Assembly (NCBI GenBank): GCA_032718475.1
Contig: JAUCBJ010007396.1
Span: 1-64,000 of the forward strand
Reading direction: 5' to 3'
Length of the DNA stretch: 64,000 nucleotides
From: Nemertoderma westbladi
Taxonomy: Eukaryota > Xenacoelomorpha > Nemertodermatida > Nemertodermatidae
The position numbers and the translations under genes were made by a program. Within the stretch, counting starts at the first letter, position 1. Every line of letters begins with the position of its first letter. The notes under the pieces were generated by a model. That model had not been told where the DNA came from and made no database searches. It worked only from the letters and a program-made list of their open reading frames with translations. Positions 1-10,161 of the stretch are shown in pieces.

Positions 1-10
1 CGTATTTAGA

Positions 11-124
11 CCTGTTTTCCCATATCGCTGTTTTATTATAATATTAAGTGGAATAGATTTAGGGAAACCTGTTTTCCCATATCGCTGTTTTATTATAATA
101 TTAAGTTGAATAGATTTAGGGAAA
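11..124. repeat. 57-bp tandem duplication
   Basis: Two nearly identical copies of a 57-bp AT-rich unit (each starting cctgttttcccatatcgc) lie head to tail. They differ at a single visible base near the end of the unit. No coding sense is seen. Confidence 0.9.
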
Positions 125-690
125 CGCAATGAGATTATAAAAGTAACAGCAAGTGCGATAATCTTTAACTTCATATTAATATATTAAAGTACTTAAATAC
201 AATACAATAATATGCATAAGTTCTAAATGTTTCGACTTTTACACTAAATCATCATCAGTAATAATGTACAAAATTTAGCCTAAATGTTGCATACTGCAAG
301 GTTTGAATATATAAGGTTGGCGCAAAAAAAAAAACATAATAAAAAGACGGTTATACTGTATAAATCTCATAAAAAACTGTAAATATATTTACTTAATTAT
401 AGAAAGGGATGCGGTAGCTAATATGTAGTAAATGTAAAAATCTAAAATTAATACTATCGGTCGGTATGTACTGTATGTATAACTAATAGTTTCGAATTAG
501 TGATGTGTGCGTTGTGTTTGTTTAGGATAAACAAACTGTACAGTGTACAGTATCTATATTAATTAGTGTGTGATAGTTAGAGAAGTTTTATAGATATCAA
601 TTTAACTTTAGTATTTAAAGTGGGTTTGACCTCGAGAATTAGTAGGGCTTCTTTGATTAGAGAGTCGAATTGGGTTTCGTAGGAAGTACA
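125..690. other. AT-rich stretch without recognisable gene
   Basis: This stretch is AT-rich with stops in all frames. I see no gene, structured RNA or organised repeat in it. Confidence 0.6.
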
Positions 691-1022
691 GGAGCTCATA
701 TAGATAGATTTATTTATACATTATGTAAAAACAATAACAAATACACCAAACATGTACCGGTATAAAGGTATTGTCCAACATAACATATAGGATTACCCCT
801 AAAGCTTTGCAGCTTATTTCCAAGGGGGTCCTTTATGTTACTTGGTTACAAATACAATATTACACTACGCTAACCTAAAACCAATATAAAACGTAATTAC
901 ACTATGTACATGTACAACTTTACCGAGAGCGTGACAATGTCCGACTCAACGATAAAGATGTAATGTACAGAACAATTTATTATAAAACGTGATTACAGTA
1001 TAAATAGTAAATAATTAATAAA

Positions 1023-1240
1023 CTAATAACTTACTGTAGGACTATTGTACCTATTTTTACATTGCACACGGATGTGAGATTTAACTGCAGATTTAAAAGA
1101 ATGTTGATTATCTAGGTTTTTAATTTCATTAGGCAGAGCGTTCCAATTTTTAATGCCGTTAAAAAAGAAAGTATCAGATTCGAAGGATTTACAATTCGGG
1201 AGGAGGTAGAAGTTTGAAGCACTTGCTCTGGTACTGTAAG
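1023..1240 (-). pseudogene. C-terminal end of a LINE ORF2 (Jockey/CR1-like)
   Basis: The minus-strand reading ends with a segment containing the motif NGIKNWNALPNEIKNL followed by FKSAVKSH. An aromatic stretch, WN-LP, then F-K is typical of the extreme C-terminus of Jockey/CR1-type reverse-transcriptase proteins (family knowledge). The reading is joined at about 1240 to an unrelated plus-strand RTE-like LINE fragment, so only the last 60-70 codons remain. Its 3' UTR probably continues down to about 690, a non-coding stretch with no other gene. The family differs from the RTE-like LINE abundant elsewhere in the window. Assignment rests on this short block only. Confidence 0.6.
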
Positions 1241-1242
1241 AG

Positions 1243-2552
1243 TGTGTATCGCTATACAAGACTGTAATGCATTTACACTTCGACCCTTCTCCAGTGATCA
1301 CCGCCTTATTGTGGCCAAGGTAAGACTTAGTCTGCGTGCTAGCAGAACAACGAAATCTGCCTTGCCGCGGCATGACTGGTCCTCTCTGTTGCAACAGCCA
1401 AGTGTGAGATCCAGCTTCACACTACAGCTGAGCAACAGGTATGAGGTTCTTGCCTCTGAGGCGGCAGATCACTGTGAGGGCTATACTGCCTTCACAGAAG
1501 CAGTTAAGTTAGCAGCTGCAGAAACAATTCCTGTATACCCTCGAAACAGGAAAAGGGCCCCCTGGACTGACAACATAATTCAGAAGTGCCGAAATGACCT
1601 CTATAAGGTGCAGAAAGAGTCCTGACTCAAACAGACTATAGTGGCCAAGAATGCAGTTCTGGCTGCATCTAGGTCCCTGAACAGGCAGTACTCTGTTAAT
1701 CTACAGGTTGTTGTCATCAATGATGCCGACGACAGCAGGCAATCACCCCAGGCATGGAAATCAATCAACTTGCTTACTGGGTGGAAAAGCCAACCAACCA
1801 CCAAGGTTAAGGCAGAATCACCAGCCGATCGCCTCAATGGTTGGAAGGCGCAGGGTATTGCCCAATAACTTTATAGAAGTAAAAGTGTCTGAGTCTGTAC
1901 TCCCAGATATTCCCATTGGCAATATCTCCTTTGCAGAAGTAAAGGCTGCTTTTAAGACCAATTAGGCTAGTGGAGTAGCGGGTGTCCCCCCTGAGGTGTG
2001 GAAATCAAAATGGGTTCGATAAAGGTCGTGGGACCATGGAGCTCATTTTGGCACTTAGAAGGATAATTGAAGAGTTATCAAAAAAGAAAGACAGGCATCT
2101 GGCTGTTATCTTTGTTGACTTCTTCAAGGCCTTTGATTCAGTCTCTCGCTCACGTATGTTCAGCATACTTTCATTATATGGGATTCCTGATGAAATTATT
2201 GCAGCAATCAGATCAGTATACGATTGTTCGACAACATTTGTGTCTACTGTTGATGGTGACACAGAACCATTTGAAGTGTTATGGGGCGTTATGAAGTGTT
2301 ATGGGGTTCGATAAAGGTCATGGGACCATGGAGCCCATTTTGGCACTTAGAAGGATAATTGACGATTTATAAAAAAAGAAAGACAGGCATCTTATCTTTG
2401 TTGACTTCTAGTATATAATGGTTCAACAACATTTGTGTCTACCAGAACGATTTGATGTGTTATGGGGAGTCCTTCAGGGAGACGCACTTGCGCCATTATT
2501 GTTCATAATTGTGGTTGACTATGTTCTACGCATGTCCTTTGATTATCATAAT
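1243..2552 (+). pseudogene. RTE-like LINE fragment, internally rearranged
   Basis: This plus-strand fragment matches the middle of the intact LINE protein encoded at 10204-13521: the end of the endonuclease domain (FSSDHRLIVAKVRLSLRAS), the linker, and part of the reverse transcriptase (DFFKAFDSVSRSRMF). Stops and frame changes occur throughout. A deletion at about 1980 joins the linker to the RT, and a piece of the RT is then repeated (about 2011-2290 and again 2304-2480). The fragment stops at 2552, where an oppositely oriented LINE of the same family begins. It cannot encode a functional protein. Confidence 0.9.
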
Positions 2553-3964
2553 GATACTACTACTAGGATCGGCATGCTGCATTGCAGCTGCATTTTTAAG
2601 AATGCTGTGCCGGCTTATCGACAAAATTGCACCGCCACAACTCCCTATCACCCATGACATTAGCTAGATCATCCGCATCTTCAAGGTTAGTGTCCTTTAA
2701 GATGCGTCTCAAGAAAGTCATGGGCTGTCCACCATGCTTATTCACTCCATGAGGCTGCCAAAGTACAAGATTATGCACTGGCTGGTCCTCATGGCGAAAG
2801 CAATGTCCTGCAAAGCGGAGGCGATTTTGTTCTAGTGTCAAGCTTGGGGGAACCAATGAGACACCTCCAATGTTATATAGTGTCTGGTTGGAGATGTGTG
2901 CATTGTACTGGACACAATGAACCCGACGTAGCATTCTTGTGCATGTGCCATCCAAAGATTTGGTGTCCTCAGCAGTTAGAGCCCAGCATGGACTCCCATA
3001 GAGGAGTACTGGAACTACTGCTGCTCTAAATAATTGGAGCTTAAGTTTCCGATTAATTCTCGGTGACTTCCAAATCCTGGAAAGCCTATTCAAGGCTGCC
3101 CATGCCGTTCCCTTACGTATTCGAAGGTCCTCACCTGACTTCCAGATCCATCATCCCAGGTAACAGAAGGCATCCACATGCTCAAGCATACCATCTTTTG
3201 AGCTTGTGCTCATCCGATCAGAGACTTGCTGAGGACTTTCAAAGTTAACTGTCAAAATTTTGGTCTTTCTGGAGTTAATAAAAAGACCAACACTAGAAGC
3301 AGCATGTTCTAATGAGCTGAGGAGCCGTTGGGCTCCCTCTAGTGCTTCTGAGAGTACTCCTAAGTCATCAGCAAAGTCTAGATCAGTTAGGTACTTGGCA
3401 GGATTTCCTCGACTTCTGGAGCCAGTAGGTGGAGTTATTATCACCCCATCATCATTATGATGATCTAAGGACAAAGGAAATGCGTAGAACATAGCCAACA
3501 ACAATTATGAACAAGAATGGTGCAAGTGTGTCTCCCTGGAGGATGCCCCATAATACTTCAAATGGTTCTGTGTCACCGTCAACAGTAGACACAAATGTTG
3601 TCAAACCATCGTATACTGATATGTTTGCTGCAATAATTTCATCAGGAATCGCATATAATAAAAGTATGCTGAACATACGTGAGCGAGAGACTGAATCAAA
3701 GGCCTTGAAGAAGTCAACAAAGATAACAGCCAGATGCCTGTCTTTCTTTTTTGATAAATCTTCAAATATCCTTCTAAGTGCCAAAATGGGCTCCATGGTC
3801 CCACGACCTTTACAGAACCCATTCTGATTTCCACGGAGCAGTCTCTCAAAGGGATCCCTGATGCGATTTAATAGAATTTTATTGTATAGCTTTGCAGCAA
3901 TCGAGATCAATGAGATTCCCCGAAAAGAACCATACAATGTTAGGTTGCCCTTCTTGGGAACTGG
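2553..3964 (-). mobile_element. 5'-truncated RTE-like LINE insertion with 9-bp TSD
   Basis: This is the minus-strand 3' part of the same LINE family. It runs from the (TAG)n tail at 2553 through the C-terminal block (GSPCWALTAEDTKSLDG), the FADD-containing RT, and into the fingers, where it is cut off at 3964. The reading is broken into segments at about 3094-3150 and 3455-3504 by indels. The 9-mer tatcataat occurs at 2544-2552 and again at 3965-3973, directly flanking the insert, as expected for target-primed reverse transcription. It sits at the truncated end of the plus-strand copy, giving a head-to-head pair. Confidence 0.88.
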
Positions 3965-3973
3965 TATCATAAT

Positions 3974-4880
3974 TTTAAGTCACCAACGACAAATACAATA
4001 TTGGCTAAACCTTCCCCCAATACTAAAGTATGGGAGTGTAGTTATTAATATAAAGATAATTATTAGGTTACAAAAATCATTATCAATTCTATTCTACTCA
4101 AACACAGACACCCCTATACACTAAAATAGGAATACAAGCTTTGTATAATTATAATTTTTTCTAATTATTTAAAATCACATGTAATTAAGTTTATTAGTTT
4201 ATTATAATGAAAATAATCCACTAAAATAATGTAATATGTAAGTAAATTAAAGTGTATGTAAGTGTATGTTAGTGTAAGTGAATGTAAGTAAATAATTTCT
4301 TAAGTAAATTATAATATAATTATTTTTAACATCAAAATTAAATTGGTCTACTCCAAAAACTTTTTATTTAGAAACTTAAAACACCGTATAACGGAAAATG
4401 TTATACTTTCAGTAGGGAATACTTACAACCATATCCTCCTCGGCAATAAACTGCTTAGTAAATCCAGCCGACGAAAAGGGGATAGGTATTACCCTATCCC
4501 CATCTTTATCGTAAACGTCCAATACGACGTCACATTCAATTATCCATTGTGATAATTATTAAAACGACAAGGAGTTTCATCACCCAATGAACACTTCAAT
4601 ATAATCATATAAACAGTGGATTAATTTCTCCCCTTTGGGGCATCATCAGCACAAAAGCTACTGCACTACAGTTAGGCCAAACAGAAAACACTAACAAATA
4701 CTGAAATAGACTATCAGTCACTCACAAAACGATGTACCCATATGTACAGTACAAATAACAACACTCCGCCTACGGTTGTTATGTGGTTAAAAGGACCGTG
4801 CAGCCACGGTCCGTAGAGCTAACAACATAAATAAACAACTGAACACTTAGTCATAGAAACTAATCAATCAATCTAGCACT
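3974..4880. other. AT-rich spacer with a 110-bp repeat fragment
   Basis: No gene is seen. A short GTA-rich microsatellite-like run lies at about 4235-4300. Positions 4445-4556 match part of the 530-bp tandem unit found at 7.8-8.9 kb (shared core aaatccagccgacgaaaagg), so that unit is also dispersed. Confidence 0.7.
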
Positions 4881-5640
4881 GAGATGTGGTTAGGCAGGGC
4901 CGCGCGTTACTATTTACAGTACAAATGGCATAGAGCAGTATTAACAACAGAGAGCCTTATGTATGGGAGATGACAACCACAGTACGAAATACCTGCCGTA
5001 TGCGAAATATCTGTGCACAAACGTGTAGCGTAAAAAGACACAGGCAAATACACTGAAACTAAATCTACAGTACGAATGTGAAATGTCCATGCAAAAACAT
5101 GTAGCGTAAAAAGACACAGGCAAATACACTGAAACTAAATCTACAGTACTGACGTATGTGAAATGTCCGTGCAAAAACGTGTAGCGTAAACAGACACAGG
5201 CAAATGAAACTGAAACCAAATCTAAAAACCTAAACAATCAAACCAGCACCGCGACGTGATTAGGCAGGGCCGTGCGCTACTATCTACAGTACAAAAGGCA
5301 CAGAGCAGAATTTATGGCATTGAGCCTGGCGTATCCGGGGTACAACTACAGTACATAAACCCTGACGTATGCGGAATGTCCGTACAAAACCATAATATCC
5401 TGAAAATTAATACGGGCCGTGATTAGTCGGGGCCGTGCGCTACTATGTACAGTACATTTGGCACTGAGCAGTATTAATGGCAGAACCCATCCCGCCGGTC
5501 TGGCGTGTATCGTAAAACCAAAGAACCAACAGGTAAATGATACTAAAGCTAAATCAAGGCAAATTCAACTGAAACTAAATCTGTATTTACAGTACAAAAG
5601 GCACAGGGCAGTATTAATGGCACAAAACACGCCCAAACAC
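4880..5640. repeat. Complex tandem repeat with tacagtac motifs
   Basis: Two interleaved motifs recur. One, with gggccgtgcgctactat followed by tacagtac and a ggcacagagcag block, appears at about 4897, 5268, 5430 and 5590. The other, with gtgtagcgtaaa followed by gacacaggcaaat, appears about three times between 5020 and 5215. Apparent open readings here are repeat artefacts. Confidence 0.75.
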
Positions 5641-5661
5641 CAAACTATAACCCCAACCGTG

Positions 5662-7784
5662 TCAAACCGCCGGGACCATTCTGTTCCATGGGGGCCTAAA
5701 CTTGAAAATATAGTTCGCCTCGGCGTGGATCCGATCCTCGTCCGACCTGTAGCTCCTAAACCCCGAGACCCTGAGACACCCTAACCCGCACTGGGCAAAA
5801 TGATCCAACAGCACATACTCCCCCATGTTCTCTTGGTCAGGATGCACTTCCTTCACGTACCTACCCATGGCCGATTGGTGACCCGTCATCCTATCCCTAA
5901 TGGTTTGCTCAGTCTGGCCCAAATAATACCCCCCCGGGTGGTTGGTGCAGGTCAACAGATAAAGTACCCGGTGGGACATACACATGAAAAAACCCTTAAT
6001 CTTCTCACCCCATGGGGTTCGGGCCATGTCGAACATGGCGTCGCAGGTTTTGCACCCCGACCGGGACCCGCATCTACTGCTTCCCCTCCCCTTAGCCGGC
6101 GGCTGCTTCTGAACCAACATATTACCCAAACTCCGACCCGCGTAAAGATTGCACGCAACTCCCATCCCACTCTCTCCCAACACCCGTCGATACCGCCGCA
6201 TGACCGGCTTGACGACCTCCGCGAACCTACCGTCTACCCCAAAGTAGAACTTGTCCTTCTCCGCCTTGACCCGACCCTCACGGTTGACACCGGGCGAGTC
6301 CCGTAACCATTCCGGGTCCCAACCCCAGGCCTCGTTCAAAAACCCCTCACTATACCCGGACACCCAGCAATCCGTTAAATAACGGTCCCTCGTACTCTCA
6401 TACTCCCCGGTTGTCCTTGTCAACCTCGCAAAACGTGTCAGTTGGCCCTTCACCACACCCTGCAGAACCCTTCGGTCTTGCAAACTGGATCCAGGAATGG
6501 GCAACCTTTTAGTAAGTGGTTTAAAATAAACCGAACTCACTATTCCCCAACCCGGCTCCAACACCAACTCCAAGTCCAGGAACACTGAACTGGTGTTCGA
6601 GAATTCGAAAGTGAAACGAATCCCCCCTTTACCGTATACGGCCTCACACGCCGCCCCGTAACGCTCGATGATTGCCTCCTTTACAGCGTCGTCCAACTCC
6701 CCATCCCAAATAGCCTCACCATCGTCCACAAACGTTTTGAAATAAATGGCGCTGAACCGGGCAACCAAACCCACGTGGGTGTGGATACGGTCCACCACGA
6801 GGACCGCCAGAACCTTCCCCGAGGGGCCTCCCATCCCTAAACCCTTTACTAAAACATAAAAAGCACCTTCAAAACCAAAATATGCACGAGTCAGCACAAA
6901 TTTTAATATAAGCATAACCTGCCCCAAAGTAAACCCAGAGTCCTCCAAAATCTCCATATTCTCCCCAATCACCGCCTCGATCAGTGAACGGCGACATCGT
7001 TGTATACAGAGGGGTACATGTCCACGACATCCAAGGACATGAACGTTGCCGTGGACAACGGGCGGCTCGGGACCGCCTCCCTTGCCGAACGCGAATCCTG
7101 CACGTAGTGGGACATCCTCAGCATTAGAGGCTGAAGGACCGAGTTTAGCCACTTCCCGGCCCTCTCCGCTAGGGTTCCTCTCGACGATACGATAGCTCTC
7201 ACCTTCGGGAACTTCCTGCCCCCTCCCCATTCGATCCACTCAGAAACCGGTTTGTGATCCTTAACTAATGGGAACACGTAACCCTGAGTTGGGTTCTTTG
7301 GAACCAGGTATGAACTTAAGTCTTTATCTTCTAACGCCATGCTCTGTACCATCCGATAGAGTTCATCTCGATATTTCGAAGTCGGATCACCTTCTAACTT
7401 CTCGAACATCTCACGATCGCCAACGTTTCTCCTCATCTCTAAATCCAACAGCTCCCTGTCTACAACAACGACGTTTCCTGTCTTGTCTCCCCTAACGAAA
7501 GCGAGTTCTTTATCCCCCCTAAGTTCCCGCAGTAATCTCAAATCCTTCTCTGAGATACCCAAACCCTCCCTGCCTCGGCCAACTCCGCTCGCCCTCCCGT
7601 CCGCACCATCGATTGCCTTATGTAGTTCCGCCATAAATCCCTCCACCGCCTCGTCCTTGACCTTTGGTGCGACGTACCGGAACTTCCTCGGAAAGTATAA
7701 TTGTCTATAGTCCAATGGCGCCCTCCCACCACCCTCCTCCTCCCTATCCCCAGTCGCCCCTATCTCGGGGATACGTCGCTCCAT
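5662..7784 (-). pseudogene. Penelope-like element: reverse transcriptase + GIY-YIG endonuclease, one frameshift
   Basis: The N-terminal part (7784 to about 6990) has PLE-style blocks: DKTGNVVVVDREL, then VRAIVSSRGTLAERAGKWL and a palm block VDMYPSVYND. The reading then shifts frame near 6990-7000 and continues to 5662. That part carries the catalytic FVDD block (KTFVDDGEAIW), a Cys-rich linker (CGSRSGCKTC) and a C-terminal GIY-YIG nuclease (LYLLTC...YYLGQTEQTIRDRMTGH). RT followed by a linker and GIY-YIG is the defining order of Penelope-like retroelements. The sequence is clearly richer in G+C than its neighbours, suggesting a distinct origin. Apart from the single frameshift both halves read open, so the copy is fairly young. 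No terminal repeats were identified. The 5' side ends in an 18-nt poly-C run at 7817-7834. Confidence 0.88.
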
Positions 7785-7837
7785 CGGGACATGCGGGCCT
7801 CCACGTTTGGGAATAACCCCCCCCCCCCCCCCCCATC

Positions 7838-8976
7838 ATGCTAAAATATTATAATGCTTGTGTTTCTTAGAAAAACCAATTATCCGTTCAGTAAAAAAAA
7901 ACAGTTTGGAAAACCTGCAGCAGTTTATGTCTCAGAATTATTCCTTCAAAAAATTTTAAAGGGCGGGACGCGTACGAAAGTGAAATTCCAAACTGTCAAA
8001 TTCTTGCTAAAGTTAGTAAATCCAGCCGACGAAAAGGGGATAGGTATTACCCCTTCCCCATCTTTATCATAAACGTCTAATACGACGTCACATTCAATTA
8101 TCCATTGCCTCTGCCCCATCTTTGATGTGCGGAAACAAGGGCAGGATCCGTAATCGCCATAGATTCCCTGGCACAATGGCCCACGGCAATTATTAACCAT
8201 TTTTGCCTAAAGGTAAATAGTTTAATATTCAGATAAGATAATAAATATTGCATTAAAATAATTAGCCCGACATATATTCCATTATACGTTGCAGACCCAT
8301 TCCATGTAAAGTGCGGGACATTCGTACGACTTTTTGTGAATACTTTAGCACTGTACATCAAGAAAATGAACTAAAATATTATAATGCTTGTGTTTCTTAG
8401 AAAAACCAATTATCCATTCAGTAAAAAAAAGCAGTTTGGAAAACCTGCAGCAGTTTATGTCTCAGAATTATTCCTTCAAAAAATTTTAAAGTGCGGGATG
8501 CGTACGAAAGTGAAATTCCAAACTGTCAAATTCTTGCTAAAGTTAATAAATCCAGCCGACGAAAAGGGGATAGGTATTACCCCATCCCCATCTTTATCAT
8601 AAACGTCTAATACGACGTCACATTCAATTATCCATTGCCTCTGCCCCATCTTTGATGTGCGGAAACAAGGGCAGGATCCGTAATCGCCATAGATTCCCTG
8701 GCACAATGGCCCACGGCAATTATTAACCATTTTTGCCTAAAGGTAAATAGTTTAATATTCAGATAAGATAATAAATATTGCATTAAAATAATTAGCCCAA
8801 CATATATTCCATTATACGTTGCAGACTCATTCCATGTAAAGTGCGAGACATTCGTACGACTTTTTGTGAATACTTTAGCACTGTACATCAAGAAAATGAA
8901 CTAAAATATTATAATGCTTGTGTTTCTTAGAAAAACCAATTATCCGTTCAGTAAAAAAAAGCAGTTTGGAAAACCT
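7838..8976. repeat. 530-bp tandem repeat, two full copies plus a partial third
   Basis: The unit beginning ctaaaatattataatgcttg starts near 7843, 8373 and 8903. The first two copies are almost identical and the third breaks off at about 8976. Each unit contains on the minus strand an open stretch of 84 codons (ATG at 8200 and 8730) preceded by a good splice-acceptor-like sequence (pyrimidine-rich, ending tttag at about 8207). The encoded stretch is Cys-containing (NCRGPLCQG, YGSCPCFR). It could be a duplicated exon or simply repeat sequence. A related 110-bp piece lies at 4445-4556. Confidence 0.85.
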
Positions 8977-9261
8977 TAGGAAAATTTATAATATTAAATA
9001 ATATAGGCAAAAGTGGGAACTTATCATTGTACTTTCAAATACTTAGTGTTGTACATTGATCGTGGAAAACAGTGTGTATTATTATTTTTGTTTACGGTTC
9101 TTAAAGTCTCTTTATTCTACATAGTGGGTATTATTATTATTGTGTGTTTTATTCACTTTGAATTCGTACTGTCCAATAAATTTAATGTTAATTAATTAGC
9201 CATTTATATAAGCTTTATTATGTATTATTTATTTATTATTTATATAAGCATTTATTAGCTA
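8977..9261. other. AT-rich spacer
   Basis: No gene or organised repeat is recognised between the 530-bp repeats and the next LINE fragment. Confidence 0.6.
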
Positions 9262-10080
9262 CTGATGCAGTGGATCAGCATGCATTCTTAACATTCCTGG
9301 GAGACTTTAATGCAAGTCTGCATCAATCACCTACATCGCCCTGGGTCTATAGCAATAGTGTTAACCGAAATTCCGTCCATCTTCAGGATTTTATCTCTGG
9401 AAATGGATTGTTTTCGGCTGGAACGCAGTTCAAGAAGCGAACTGGAAAGCTATGGACTCATAGTGGACCCAGTGGTCACAAGTCCCAGATAGACCATATC
9501 CTGCTTCGTAGGTAATACAGGAGCTCTATACAAGACTGTAATGCATTTACACTACGACCCTTCTCCAGTGATCACCGCCTTATTATGGCCAAGGTAAGAC
9601 TTAGTCTGCGTGCTAGCAGAACAACGAAATCTGCTTTGCCGCGGCATTACTGATCCTCTTTGTTACAACAGCCAAGTGTGAGATCCAGCTTCACACTACA
9701 GCTGAGCAACAGGTATGAGGTTCTTGCCTCTGAGGCGGCAGATAACTGTGAGCGCTATACTGCCTTCACAGGCGCAGTTAAGTTAGCAGCTGCAGAAACA
9801 GTTCCTGTATACCCTCGAAACAGGCCCCCTGGACTGACAACAAAATTCAGAAGTGCCGAAATGACCTCTACAAGGTGCAGAAAGAGTCCCGACTCAAACA
9901 GACTACGTCGGCCAAGAATGCAGTTAAGGCTGCATCTAGGTCCCTGAACAGGCAGTACTCTGTTAATTTACAGGAGCTAATAAACTAACAGGTTGATGCC
10001 ATCAATGATGCTGACGACAGCAGGCAATCATCCCAGGCATGGAGATCGATCAACTTACTTGCTGGACGAAAAAGCCAAAC
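9262..10080 (+). pseudogene. RTE-like LINE fragment (endonuclease and linker)
   Basis: The reading matches the endonuclease (HAFLTFLGDFNASLHQS) and the following linker of the intact LINE at 10204-13521. It is truncated at both ends and carries stops (for example TAA at about 9512) and indels. At about 10080 it switches to sequence of the 1.1-kb repeat whose full copy starts near 19398, with microhomology at the join. It is a dead fragment. Confidence 0.88.
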
Positions 10081-10161
10081 AACCATGAAAGCAGACAACC
10101 GAAACCGACAGACATTATTTACACATAATTATAACTATTATATTATTCAAACAAAAAGCAA

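Noticed and set aside
5419-6306. Plus-strand readings of 121 and 168 codons
   Set aside because: They are antisense shadows of the GC-rich Penelope-like gene or lie in tandem repeats.
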